This document shows, one piece after another, positions 11,683 through 20,497 of a DNA stretch of 64,000 bases. A program made the translations under genes and the position numbers. The first letter of the stretch is position 1; every line of letters begins with the position of its first letter. Under the pieces are notes generated by a model. The model saw nothing but the letters and a program-made list of their open reading frames with translations, was not told the origin of the DNA and did not search any database. Source of the stretch: Meira nashicola (taxonomy: Eukaryota > Basidiomycota > Exobasidiomycetes > Exobasidiales > Brachybasidiaceae); NCBI GenBank assembly GCA_001600355.1, contig BCJU01000001.1, positions 4,960,013 through 5,024,012 of the forward strand. Direction: 5' to 3'.

Positions 11683-12150
11683 ATGAATACAAAAATGATG
11701 ATGACCAGAGCATTACGATGTAACAGCATAAGAGGCTTGACAAGGCAACAAGTGGCTCGTATGCCAGTCGGCAGATCTGTGCATACATTAGTTCAAAGAT
11801 TTGCCTCCAATCCGAGCCTCCACCAAATACAAAATGCACAAATCATACATTCACGATACTTGTCCGTTTCAGCGATCAGAAGACAAGAAGAAGCAGAAGA
11901 AGAACAACGTGAACAAACGAGCGGAGAAAAAGATATCGAAGAAATTCTATCGAAAGAATTTTCACCTAAACATTTGGTAGTTCAAGACGTTAGTGGAGGA
12001 TGCGGATCATTTTATTCAATCGTTATTGCTTCATCAAAATTCAAAGGAATTACAACCGTTAAAGCACATAGATTAGTCAATGCAGCCTTGAAAGATATTA
12101 TCAAGGAAATTCATGGACTTCAATTACGCACACTTCCCGCTGATGATTGA
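11683..12150 (+). CDS. BolA3-like protein, probably mitochondrial
   Basis: A 155-residue protein from the ATG at 11683. The C-terminal ~70 residues form a BolA domain: LSKEFSPKHLVVQDVSGGCG, then FYSIVIASSKFKGITTVKAH and a helix VNAALKDIIKEIHGLQLR. The invariant Cys (GGCG) and the H of KAHR are the usual iron-sulphur/glutaredoxin-binding positions. BolA3-type proteins help hand [4Fe-4S] clusters to mitochondrial enzymes. The N-terminus from this ATG (MNTKMMMTRALRCNSIRGLT and on to HTLVQRFA) is basic, lacks acidic residues and resembles a mitochondrial presequence. An in-frame ATG at 11587 would add 32 residues; I prefer the later start because it exposes the presequence. Confidence 0.85.
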   Translation: MNTKMMMTRALRCNSIRGLTRQQVARMPVGRSVHTLVQRFASNPSLHQIQNAQIIHSRYLSVSAIRRQEEAEEEQREQTSGEKDIEEILSKEFSPKHLVVQDVSGGCGSFYSIVIASSKFKGITTVKAHRLVNAALKDIIKEIHGLQLRTLPADD

Positions 12151-12258
12151 GGGTTGCTGAATGAAGGATTTTTTTCCGTCGTTTGCTAATTATACAAATA
12201 TGTAACAGTACAATGTTTAAGATCATCAAATCAAAAAAGTATCTCTGACACTATTCAC

Positions 12259-13416
12259 TCAGAAAAGGTCTGCGGCTCTTGCTCTTCCGGGTCGAGAAGG
12301 AGGCGTGTTTGTATTGCTCGATCTATCACCTTCATCCGAAGGACGAGCACGCTTTCCGTTCGCTTGAGATTGTATGAATTCTGAATCAGCTTCACGTTTC
12401 CTACTATTTGCTGTTAAGGCTTCAGCAGTACTATTTTGAGGATTGACTGGAGGTGGGATTGTTGCATTATTAAGTGTAGTGTAACTTTGTGCTGGCGATG
12501 GACCTGAGTATGATTGACGTTCTCTGTCAAAGCCTGGCGGCGGTACAGAAAAGTTTGGTTGAGGTTGATTCGATCGTGCATCTTCAGGGTCGATGTAAGC
12601 ATATCTGCTCGTAGATGCTAACTTTTCTTCAGGGCTGAGATTTGAATCTGAATAGACTACTCGAGTTTTGGCTCCTTGCTTGACAGCCTGTTCATGTGGG
12701 TTGACTGAAGGAATAACGTTATTTGTGGGCGGGTACTGGCCTGACTGCATTGGAGGTGGTGGAACATTGGTCGGCGGAGGATAAGGGAAACCAGGTGGTG
12801 GTCCAGCATAAGATGGCATCCCCTGGCCGATTGAAGGAGGTGGTGGTCTGTGTGATAGTAATGAAGGTGGCGGAACACTAGGATTGAAGCCTGGAGGAGG
12901 AACATTTGGTGGAAAGCCCATAGCTGTAGGTGGTGCGAATCCAAACAACGCTTGTGCTGTTCCGGGCGGAGGTGCTTTTCCGCTCATTAGAGCTTTATGT
13001 GCTTCTAGCTGTATCTTTAACTGTTCTTTACTTATCACACCTTTATCAATCTTTGGTCTTTGTATTCCTGTTCCACCATTGCCAAATCTCCCGTGTGTTC
13101 CATTTTCTCCTCTTTTGGCTTTCCTTTCTTGCCATTCCGCTAAATCAGCTTCGGGTATTCCCACCATTCCATAAATTTCGATATCAAAAGATTCTCTTCC
13201 AGGTAAAGCATTTTCGATTGTTGTTGGCTCTGCTTTATGAACTTGATGTAAATGAACAGTCAATCCTCCTGATGTATTTAATCTTCTTGGACAATATGGA
13301 CATCTATAATGTTTTGCCCTTTGATGTTGTAATAATACTTTCTCATCTTCGAATTCTCGATCACAATACCAACACCATGCTTCGAATTGCGGTACATTTT
13401 TCTTCCGCCTACCCAT
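12259..13416 (-). CDS. BuGZ/ZNF207-type zinc-finger protein
   Basis: 385 residues from a clear ATG. Two C2H2 fingers open the protein (C15, C18, H31, H36 and C39, C42, H55, H60) in the arrangement of human ZNF207/BuGZ, and the following block (RESFDIEIYGMVGIPEADLA) is also typical. A long Pro/Gly-rich low-complexity region (about 145-245) follows. Around residues 252-274 the sequence RVVYSDSNLSPEEKLASTSR looks like the Bub3-binding GLEBS motif, including the paired glutamates E263 and E264. BuGZ in animals binds Bub3 and microtubules at spindles and also associates with spliceosomal factors. It shares a divergent promoter (13417-13600) with ERB1, with ACGCGT at 13551 and CACGTG at 13558. Confidence 0.88.
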   Translation of the reverse strand: MGRRKKNVPQFEAWCWYCDREFEDEKVLLQHQRAKHYRCPYCPRRLNTSGGLTVHLHQVHKAEPTTIENALPGRESFDIEIYGMVGIPEADLAEWQERKAKRGENGTHGRFGNGGTGIQRPKIDKGVISKEQLKIQLEAHKALMSGKAPPPGTAQALFGFAPPTAMGFPPNVPPPGFNPSVPPPSLLSHRPPPPSIGQGMPSYAGPPPGFPYPPPTNVPPPPMQSGQYPPTNNVIPSVNPHEQAVKQGAKTRVVYSDSNLSPEEKLASTSRYAYIDPEDARSNQPQPNFSVPPPGFDRERQSYSGPSPAQSYTTLNNATIPPPVNPQNSTAEALTANSRKREADSEFIQSQANGKRARPSDEGDRSSNTNTPPSRPGRARAADLF

Positions 13417-13687
13417 TTTGATAATTGTGTGTTAATGGTAGTTATGAAGGTGTCAATAACTCTGAATGCTGCCCAATGCACCCCGTACGCCCGTTTGCGT
13501 AAATGCAAGGCAACTCAAGCCTGGCGAGCCAGATAACTTTCTCCAAAGGAACGCGTACACGTGATAATATTTTTTTGAGAAAAAGTTAGGAAGTTTATGC
13601 ATGGCGAATGAAATGCCAAATAATGAAAATGCATACATCCTTCCAAACTTCATTAAAGCTCCTGTTCAGGCTTATTTGCATTTAAAG

Positions 13688-16291
13688 ATGGCAAAGAAGC
13701 AACAACAGAGCGAGATAGGGAAAAAGGCTGCAGAATCAATTGCAAAGAGAAAGAGAGATGCTCCTGCTGCAGTCATTGAAGCAACAAAAACAAATGGCGC
13801 TAAAGGCGTGAATGGTCAAAAATCAGAAGATGTCTTGGGTGGTTTGGATGATGCAGAATTGGAGCTAGAGCAAGAAGACAATTCTGAAGAGGAAGATGAT
13901 GAGGAGGCAGATAATTCTGATTTAGATCCTTTTCCAGAAATCGATGTTGGTTCTAGCGACGAAGATGAACAAGATAATGAAGAAGACGAAGAGGACGAGG
14001 AAGAGATCGATCTCGAAGGAGATGATGATGAAGAAGGATATAATAGCTCCGATATAGATAATTGGGATGAGAGCGAAGAAGACGCAAGAGCGGAAGAATT
14101 GGCCAACAAGGAAACAGATGATTCAGAAATCGAAGAAGAATTAAGCAAGATGATTCAGAGAGCGTCAAAGAAACCTCAAGAAGGAAAGCCATTATTAAAC
14201 AAGCTTGGGCTATCAAAAGAACAAGCAGCTCCTTCCATTTTTCCTAATAGAAGGAACCCTGATGGCAGCGCTTTCGGTGAATGGAAAAAGAGTGAAATCA
14301 CTGGAAAGCCAAAAAGAGTGTATCCTGCAATTGATGCTGAATATGACAGTGATAGCAGTACAGAAGATGCACCAAATAGGATCGGCAACGTTCCAGCCCA
14401 CTGGTACGACGAATTTCCTCACATTGGATATGACGTAGAAGGCAGAAAAGTTATGCGTCCAGCAACTGCTGATGAGCTTGATAAATTCTTAGCAACGGTA
14501 GAGGATCCTGATTCTTGGATGACTGCTAAGGACAAATTGACCGGAAAGGATATCAAATTGACTGATGAAGAATTAGACATCATCAGAAGATTGCAAAATG
14601 CAGAAATTCCAGACGGAAGTTATGATCCTTATGAGCCATCAGTGGATTGGTATACAGGAAAGGATAAAGTGATGGAAATGCCTTTATCATCAAGACCTGA
14701 GCCAAAGAGTAGATTTGTGCCGAGTAAATGGGAACACAAGAAAGTAATGAAGATCGTTCGTGCTATTCGACAGGGTCGTATTACAGCCAGAGCACCAAGT
14801 ACCGATAAGCCGAAATACTACAACATTTGGTCTGATGCAGATCAACCAGCAGCGGATCATCCTATGCATATGCCAGCTCCCAAGATGGCACTACCCAATC
14901 ATGCAGAGTCTTACAACCCTCCCGCAGAGTACTTATTTGATGATCAAGAGCGTAAAGATTGGGAAGCAGCAGATCCAACAGATCGAAAACTTTCATTCAT
15001 GCCATCCAAATATGATGCTTTACGAAAAGTACCTGGCTATCAAAATTTCGTCAAAGAACGATTTGAAAGATGCTTGGATCTTTATTTAGCACCACGCATG
15101 CGTCGTGCCCGTTTGGATATTGACGATGCTCAGGACTTATTGCCCAAGTTGCCTTCTCCACGCGAATTGAGACCGTTCCCGACAATGACATCTATCAGCT
15201 ATGTTCATCCAAACAATGTTCGTGTTCGAGCAGTTGCAATCGATCCTCGTGGTCAATGGCTTGTTACTGGTGCTGATGATGGAAGAGTACGCTTATGGGA
15301 TTTGGCTATCGCACGTTGTACTGCTGTGTGGGATTTGCATGCTCGTTCACCACAAAGTGAACGCAGCGCTGTTTATAGCGTTCAATGGAATCCCAACAAA
15401 TCGATGTCCATGTTTGCAGCCTGCACAGATGGTAAGGTTGTAATCATCGTCCCACCACAAAGCAATGGCGCAGCTGCTTCAAGCCGTGGTATTAATTGGA
15501 CTTCGCCTTCGATGGTATTTGCAACACAGGGTTATCAGCCAGCAAATAGTGCAAATGCAGACGGAAAGCAACCTGCCGCACAATGGAGCAGACCTTCTGA
15601 TGCTGAAAGAAAAGATGGTGTAGCTGCAATGGTGGCTCTAAAGGGATCACCAAAACAAGTTGTTTGGCATGCAAGAGGAGATTACTTTGCTACGACTGGA
15701 GAAGGTGCGGGTAATGCAGTTTTGATCCATCAATTATCTAAACAAAGAAGTCAAGCACCATTTGCAAGAGCATCAAAAGGATCTGCTGTTCAAGCTGTAC
15801 TCTTCCATCCTCAACAGCCACACTTCTTTGTTGCGACTCAACGCACAATTCGGATGTACAATTTGGCGACTCAAACGTTACTCAAAACATTCCAAACGGG
15901 ATTACGTTGGATCAGTAGTATGCGATTGCATGGTCAATCGGGAACGCATCTTGTTGTTGGATCGTACGATAAACGTGTTGCTTGGTTTGATTTGGAATTG
16001 GCTACGAGACCTTATAAAATATTACGTTATCATCAACGTGCAGTTCGAGCTGTTAGCTTCCATGATCGTTATCCTTTATTGATGAGCGCAAGTGATGATG
16101 GAAATGTGCACGTTTTACATGCAACTGTGTATAACGATATGATCAGTAATCCTCTTATTGTACCATTAAAAGTTTTACGTGGACATAAGATTCAAGATGG
16201 GTTAGGAATATTGGATGCAGTTTGGCATCCTATCATGCCTTGGCTTATTACTGCTGGAGCTGATGGTGAAGCGAGATTATGGACTCCTTAA
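13688..16291 (+). CDS. ERB1: Ribosome biogenesis protein ERB1 (BOP1 orthologue)
   Basis: A long intronless frame. I take the ATG at 13688 (867 aa), because an in-frame ATG at 13601 lies only 40 bp from the ACGCGT/CACGTG pair and the basic start MAKKQQQSEIGKK suits a nucleolar protein. ERB1 is the scaffold of the PeBoW complex (NOP7-ERB1-YTM1) needed for 27S pre-rRNA processing in 60S assembly. In order: an acidic stretch of Glu/Asp runs (~50-150), the BOP1 N-terminal domain beginning HWYDEFPHIGYDVEGRK, then seven WD40 blades from TSISYVHPNNVRVRAVAIDP to the end (DAVWHPIMPWLITAGADGEA). Length and order match the family. Confidence 0.95.
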   Translation: MAKKQQQSEIGKKAAESIAKRKRDAPAAVIEATKTNGAKGVNGQKSEDVLGGLDDAELELEQEDNSEEEDDEEADNSDLDPFPEIDVGSSDEDEQDNEEDEEDEEEIDLEGDDDEEGYNSSDIDNWDESEEDARAEELANKETDDSEIEEELSKMIQRASKKPQEGKPLLNKLGLSKEQAAPSIFPNRRNPDGSAFGEWKKSEITGKPKRVYPAIDAEYDSDSSTEDAPNRIGNVPAHWYDEFPHIGYDVEGRKVMRPATADELDKFLATVEDPDSWMTAKDKLTGKDIKLTDEELDIIRRLQNAEIPDGSYDPYEPSVDWYTGKDKVMEMPLSSRPEPKSRFVPSKWEHKKVMKIVRAIRQGRITARAPSTDKPKYYNIWSDADQPAADHPMHMPAPKMALPNHAESYNPPAEYLFDDQERKDWEAADPTDRKLSFMPSKYDALRKVPGYQNFVKERFERCLDLYLAPRMRRARLDIDDAQDLLPKLPSPRELRPFPTMTSISYVHPNNVRVRAVAIDPRGQWLVTGADDGRVRLWDLAIARCTAVWDLHARSPQSERSAVYSVQWNPNKSMSMFAACTDGKVVIIVPPQSNGAAASSRGINWTSPSMVFATQGYQPANSANADGKQPAAQWSRPSDAERKDGVAAMVALKGSPKQVVWHARGDYFATTGEGAGNAVLIHQLSKQRSQAPFARASKGSAVQAVLFHPQQPHFFVATQRTIRMYNLATQTLLKTFQTGLRWISSMRLHGQSGTHLVVGSYDKRVAWFDLELATRPYKILRYHQRAVRAVSFHDRYPLLMSASDDGNVHVLHATVYNDMISNPLIVPLKVLRGHKIQDGLGILDAVWHPIMPWLITAGADGEARLWTP

Positions 16292-16365
16292 TTATATATT
16301 CCATTACACAAATCTGTACAGTATTCAATCATATTTCTTATTTTCTGCATTTTGATTTGTTTAAA

Positions 16366-16370
16366 GCCCC
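16366..16370 (-). promoter_or_regulatory. GGGGC box 85 bp before array member 1
   Basis: GCCCC on the plus strand (GGGGC on minus) in the short gap after ERB1, followed by GATAAGCGC. First of eleven such boxes in the array. Confidence 0.4.
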
Positions 16371-16450
16371 GATAAGCGCACGCAACGAAGAAGTGAGCTT
16401 TACTCTGCGAGATAGTGTTTCACATTCAATACTATCGGGAGGATAAGAAA

Positions 16451-17128
16451 ATGATCGTTTTACTGATCGTTATTTTATTCATGTTTACTAGGGTAACTAG
16501 TATCCAAGCAGTCGGTCAAGATGAAAGTCCTAATCGTAATGAAGAAATTAACCGATTGATGAATCATTATTGGTTAAATTTAATTGATTGGCCTACTGCT
16601 TCTATTCAATCAGAAAATGTTGAACCACCTAGGGATCAACAGGCAAGATCACCGAGAAGTCAAGAGAAGGAACAAAAAAATCAACAAAGTAGTAGAAGAG
16701 GCAAAAAGAGAGAATATGATGCAAAAAGTGATCCTGTAAAAGTGGTTGAAGCTCGTTTACGTAGAAAAGCAAAATATGAAGAAAAGTTCGAAAAGATGAC
16801 AGCAGAAGAACGTGAAGCTGAACGTATTAAAAAACAGCAAATCAATAAACGAAAGGTTGAACTCAGAAGAATAAAGTTTAAACAACAAGCAGAAGCAGCC
16901 TCAAAGAATGATGTACAAGCGCAAGAAGAGATTAAAAGAAGACGCAAAATGAATCTTTTAGCAGGAAAACGATATAGAGAAAGACAAAAGATGGTAATTA
17001 AAGCTGGAATAAAACGTAAAGATGTAAAAACACAAGCAAGAATTGAACAATTGAAAGAAGCTGATCATAAGAGAACGAAAAGATATCGTGATAAAAAGCG
17101 AGAAGATGCAAAACAAAGGCTAAATTGA
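16451..17128 (+). CDS. Array member 1: secreted IDWP-motif basic protein
   Basis: 225 residues from the ATG at 16451; an upstream in-frame ATG at 16415 would put a charged stretch before the hydrophobic core. The signal peptide is MIVLLIVILFMFTRVTSIQA. The family motif appears as WLNLIDWPTAS near residue 50. After a Gln/Ser-rich linker the protein becomes dense in Lys, Arg and Glu and is predicted to be helical or coiled coil, with the second motif as AKSDPVKV and a KMTAEEREAERI block. It ends in a basic segment (HKRTKRYRDKKR). No cysteines or further membrane segments are present. This is the first of 14 paralogues on the plus strand. No function is known to me; a secreted effector or surface protein is a guess. 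Confidence 0.8.
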   Translation: MIVLLIVILFMFTRVTSIQAVGQDESPNRNEEINRLMNHYWLNLIDWPTASIQSENVEPPRDQQARSPRSQEKEQKNQQSSRRGKKREYDAKSDPVKVVEARLRRKAKYEEKFEKMTAEEREAERIKKQQINKRKVELRRIKFKQQAEAASKNDVQAQEEIKRRRKMNLLAGKRYRERQKMVIKAGIKRKDVKTQARIEQLKEADHKRTKRYRDKKREDAKQRLN

Positions 17129-17339
17129 TCGGAGCAAGAACTCCTAATCGGCGGCGTGAAATTAAGTGTTTTCATAAATTATAAAATTTCTTGACCGCGT
17201 TCACTGTAATCCCTGTTCCTAGTCTTCTCCTTTTGCCATCCTTTTAATCTTCCCTTGTTTTGCTTAAATCATTGTTTAAGAAAGTCGATTCGGTCACATC
17301 AAACCTAGCTTCTCTTTCAAATTGTAACTGGGTTCAATT

Positions 17340-17843
17340 ATGCGTTTGATAATCTTTTCAAGCTTTCTCGTTAGCTTTTCGCTCTTCTTTCAAAATGTTT
17401 ATGGAAAGTGTCATCAAAAATCATCAAAGTGGTCTGCCCAAAATCAACCTTGTAATCCAGGATCAAATGAAAAAGAATTACCAAAAGATCAATGGTCTCA
17501 ATGCGGTACAGCTCCTTCTCCTGCCAACGAATATACATGTTGTGGAGTGTACGCTTGCGATGTTTATCCACCAAATCAAATTGTTTGGAATAGCGATCAT
17601 AGTTATGCTGAAAAAAAGTGAGTATATTTATAACAAATACTATCTTAAAGTGTATTTTTATGTTAAACTACTTCTTTTTTCAGCATTCAATGCAAGGCAG
17701 GAAACAGCTGTGGAGACCTCAGTTTAGCTTTTGAACAAAGTGATTGCGGTAATATAAATGGCTGTGTTGGCGGAACTTTCACGGGATTAAACCAAGCTTG
17801 GTGTGTGAATAAAAAAAAGGAAAGAAAAGTGGTAGTCGCTTAA
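17340..17843 (+). CDS. Small secreted cysteine-rich protein, two exons, inside the array
   Basis: Rebuilt as join(17340..17617, 17684..17843), 145 aa. The intron is 66 nt (GTGAGT donor, TTTTTTCAG acceptor) and splits one codon. The signal peptide is MRLIIFSSFLVSFSLFFQNVYG. The mature protein has eleven cysteines, including a CC pair (YTCCGVYACDVYPPN) and an exon 2 run QCKAGNSCGDLS, SDCGNINGC and AWCVNKKKERK. It is unrelated to the IDWP proteins on either side, although on the same strand. Its last 23 codons and 3' UTR form the left arm of a 365-bp inverted repeat, so an antisense copy of its 3' end lies 0.96 kb downstream. No GGGGC box is seen upstream. Confidence 0.8.
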
Positions 17844-18140
17844 GAAAATAACAATGAGAAAAGATGTCAAAGAGAAAGGATCATTGTCATTCAGACGTAA
17901 AGAATGTAATTACATGTAAGATATATATATTTCTCAGAAGAGAAGTGAATGACTCATCTTCTGATCGTCCGATCATCGGAACGATCAGATATCATTTGGG
18001 AATNTAAGGTNATACGATCTTATTTACAAGATGATGACAAGAAAGATATGAAAAGAAAGAATGAAATGAATCCACCGTGATCGACACACGTTGGACCGGC
18101 GCTATGCTTCATCTCGGTAATCGGAGCCGAAACGAGTAAT
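17776..18140 (+). repeat. Left arm of 365-bp inverted repeat
   Basis: The arm starts inside the cysteine-rich gene (codons for FTGLNQAW) and runs through its stop and 3' flank. Read against 18479..18843 in reverse complement, it matches at 364 of 365 positions by eye; the one difference is near 18110. Two ambiguous bases (18004, 18011) are mirrored in the other arm. Confidence 0.9.
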
Positions 18141-18478
18141 AGGGAAAAGTGAATTTTGTGAAAAGTTTAAACTTTAAAGGAATAAAAAGAAGAATTAAAG
18201 AGTAAAAGAAAAAGTGGGTTGTTAATCATCTCATTCTGATATCAGACTTTTAGACATTTCTTTATATACACCTATGCTGAGTATTATGCTCAGCATAGAA
18301 AATAAGTTTCACGGATGATGATGATAAAATGACTCAGAGTTAATATCATTTTATCATTAAGATGAAGGTCCGTGAGAAGGACCGATTCATAAGAAAGTTT
18401 GCCGTGCCTAGGTACCGACGCTAATGCAGTATCCCACTGATTGCCATTCCAGGCTACTGGAACGGCCCGCGTCACCGT
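18141..18478. other. Spacer of the inverted repeat with two perfect hairpins
   Basis: This 338-bp non-coding spacer holds a perfect 10-bp stem with 7-nt loop (18272-18298) and a perfect 12-bp stem with 13-nt loop (18321-18357), either side of the repeat's centre. A more GC-rich tail (18400-18478) includes an imperfect CCATTCCAG/CTGGAACGG stem. No open frame is convincing. Confidence 0.7.
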
Positions 18479-18843
18479 ATTACTCGTTTCGGCTCCGATT
18501 ACCGAGATAAAGCATAGCGCCGGTCCAACGTGTGTCGATCACGGTGGATTCATTTCATTCTTTCTTTTCATATCTTTCTTGTCATCATCTTGTAAATAAG
18601 ATCGTATNACCTTANATTCCCAAATGATATCTGATCGTTCCGATGATCGGACGATCAGAAGATGAGTCATTCACTTCTCTTCTGAGAAATATATATATCT
18701 TACATGTAATTACATTCTTTACGTCTGAATGACAATGATCCTTTCTCTTTGACATCTTTTCTCATTGTTATTTTCTTAAGCGACTACCACTTTTCTTTCC
18801 TTTTTTTTATTCACACACCAAGCTTGGTTTAATCCCGTGAAAG
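18479..18843 (-). repeat. Right arm of 365-bp inverted repeat, with antisense gene fragment
   Basis: This is the near-identical reverse-complement copy of 17776..18140. On the minus strand its outer end (18776..18843) repeats the last 68 coding bases of the cysteine-rich gene, without its 5' part, promoter or intron. It is therefore a dead gene fragment. Identity stops abruptly at 18843. Confidence 0.9.
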
Positions 18844-19001
18844 AACTTGTTGTGCAGAATAAGTTACTACCAAAAAAGCTTTTTTTTTTATAAAGCAGAA
18901 GGCTATTAGTTTCAGTCTATTCGATATGTTCTAAATCTTCTTCTTATCACAACATTCAACAATATTATTCCTTTTTCTTTGCTGTGAACAGTAAAAAGAT
19001 C

Positions 19002-19560
19002 ATGCTCCTGACCTGGTTTGTACTTCTAGCTTACATTCAACAAATCGTTCAAGCTACTGATCATAGCCAGAATTCTCTTTCGGGTAGCGACAATTCCTTA
19101 AAAGTTAAATTCGAATGGCAAAATTTGATCGATTGGCCATCTTCATCTGATACAAGTAAAACAGATGAACAAAGAGAAATGAATATAAAATCAAGTGATC
19201 ATCCTACGAGAAAATAAAAAAAAGAATAGAGTTGTTGAAAAAGCTTATTATAAAAAAATAAAAAATGATACTAAAAGATGGAATAATATACTTGCTTTTA
19301 AACGGAAACGATATCAAGAAATTAAAGAAGAAGAACAACCAAGATTTAAAAGTATGACAAAAGAAGAATGGGAAATTTTACTTCCTGAAAAGAAGAGAAA
19401 AAATGAAGAGAGATATCAAAGATCTGAAGCAAAGAAAAGTCAAGAAACCAGAATAATTAGTACAGCGTTTTCGAGAAGACGAAAAGAGGAGCGAAATGCT
19501 CGCCGACAAAAAATAAAAGATCATTTGAAGAATAAAGTACAAAATGGAAACAAAAAGTGA
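19002..19560 (+). pseudogene. Array member 2: IDWP-family gene broken by a frameshift
   Basis: Translation starts at the ATG at 19002 with a signal peptide (MLLTWFVLLAYIQQIVQA) and the motif FEWQNLIDWPSSS, then stops at 19215-19217 shortly after TRK. The rest of the family pattern continues one frame over, from about 19205 to 19560 (AYYKKIKNDTKRW, then SMTKEEWEILLPEKK and a basic end). The shift lies next to an eight-A run. It may be a real pseudogene or a base-calling error. The gene has no GGGGC box; the inverted repeat ends only 158 bp before its start and may have displaced its promoter. Confidence 0.75.
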
Positions 19561-19663
19561 TAAGTATAATTTATAAGTTGAATTGCGTACTTGATTATAT
19601 TTTTGGAAAGCACAGCAACGATTTACTCACAATTTGTGTTATAGTGTATCATCAAAAACGAGC

Positions 19664-19668
19664 GGGGC
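19664..19668 (+). promoter_or_regulatory. GGGGC box 109 bp before array member 3
   Basis: Context AGCGGGGCGTTGAGAG in the gap between members 2 and 3. Confidence 0.4.
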
Positions 19669-19772
19669 GTTGAGAGATATAGTATAAGTTTTTGTATGTG
19701 TACCGCTTGTATGAATATTGTGCAATTTTACAAACATCCAAAGTCTAAGCTGTTGACCATCACTCAATAATA

Positions 19773-20387
19773 ATGCTGATAATAATCTTATTTATATTCG
19801 TTTCTCAACCCTTATGTTCATCTGGTAATGATGGTAAAACGCCCTCTCCAACCAACAGCCCAACCAAGTTTAATTGGGAAACATTTATAGACTGGCCTTC
19901 ATCTGATGATGTTGGGTTAAGTCAACCCATCAAACGTATAAAAAGTTCAAACTTAAAGCAAAGTTCACATAAAGCATACAATATTAATGTGGATGCTGAT
20001 ACTGAACAAGACAAAAAACGTAAAAAACGTTTACGTGAAGTGTATTATAGACGTCGAAACGACCCAAAGAAATGGAGACGTATATTAGACCAACATAATA
20101 AAGCTAAGTTATCTAGAAAGATGATAGAGAAAGAAAAATTCTCAAAAATGACAAAAGAAGAACAAGAAGCGATATTAGCCGAAAAGAAGGAGAAGAATAA
20201 AAAACGTTATATTTACGAAAAACAACAACGTTTAGACAAAGGTAAACATTTATATAAAACTTCAATTCCTGCACGTGAACTCAGTCCTGAATCATTACGT
20301 AAAAGAAGAGCATCAAATCCAGAATCATCAAGGAAACGTCGTAAAGCCTTGAAAGAGAAAGAAAACAATCCTGCACCAAAAGTATGA
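19773..20387 (+). CDS. Array member 3: secreted IDWP-motif basic protein
   Basis: 204 residues from ATG. Signal peptide MLIIILFIFVSQPLCSSG; motif FNWETFIDWPSSDD near residue 35. The second motif reads VYYRRRNDPKKWRRIL, followed by a charged helical region with KMTKEEQEAILAEKKEK. The C-terminal part has SIPARELSPESLRKRR and a run of arginines and lysines (SRKRRKALKEKE). It is closest to member 4, with which it shares the phrases IPA...LSP and KEEQE. The frame is intact and intronless. Dibasic and tribasic sites are frequent and could allow Kex2 processing or nuclear targeting; neither is proven. Confidence 0.8.
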   Translation: MLIIILFIFVSQPLCSSGNDGKTPSPTNSPTKFNWETFIDWPSSDDVGLSQPIKRIKSSNLKQSSHKAYNINVDADTEQDKKRKKRLREVYYRRRNDPKKWRRILDQHNKAKLSRKMIEKEKFSKMTKEEQEAILAEKKEKNKKRYIYEKQQRLDKGKHLYKTSIPARELSPESLRKRRASNPESSRKRRKALKEKENNPAPKV

Positions 20388-20415
20388 CTTGTACACCGTA
20401 TTTGCGTATTAAAAA

Positions 20416-20420
20416 GGGGC
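20416..20420 (+). promoter_or_regulatory. GGGGC box 82 bp before array member 4
   Basis: Context AAAAAGGGGCGCTGAGAA, resembling the GAGCGGGGCGTTGAGAG before member 3. Confidence 0.4.
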
Positions 20421-20497
20421 GCTGAGAATTTCAACCAAAATGATAAAATATCCAATTTTAATTCTTGTTCTTAACTTTAACATGTTTCCCAGCGAAG

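Noticed and set aside
13816..14148. Serine-run minus-strand frames opposite the ERB1 acidic region
   Set aside because: They are the complement of Glu/Asp codons (GAA, GAT) and have no independent signals.
16415..16450. Upstream ATG for array member 1
   Set aside because: It would put charged residues (YYREDKK) before the signal-peptide core; the ATG at 16451 gives a standard signal peptide.
18370..18480. GC-richer structured stretch considered as a tRNA or other RNA gene
   Set aside because: There is no T-loop GTTCRA, no acceptor-stem pairing and no cloverleaf; only an imperfect short hairpin.
19195..19217. Possible intron in array member 2 instead of a frameshift
   Set aside because: A GTGATC...AG interval would be under 20 nt with no branch site; far too short for a spliceosomal intron.
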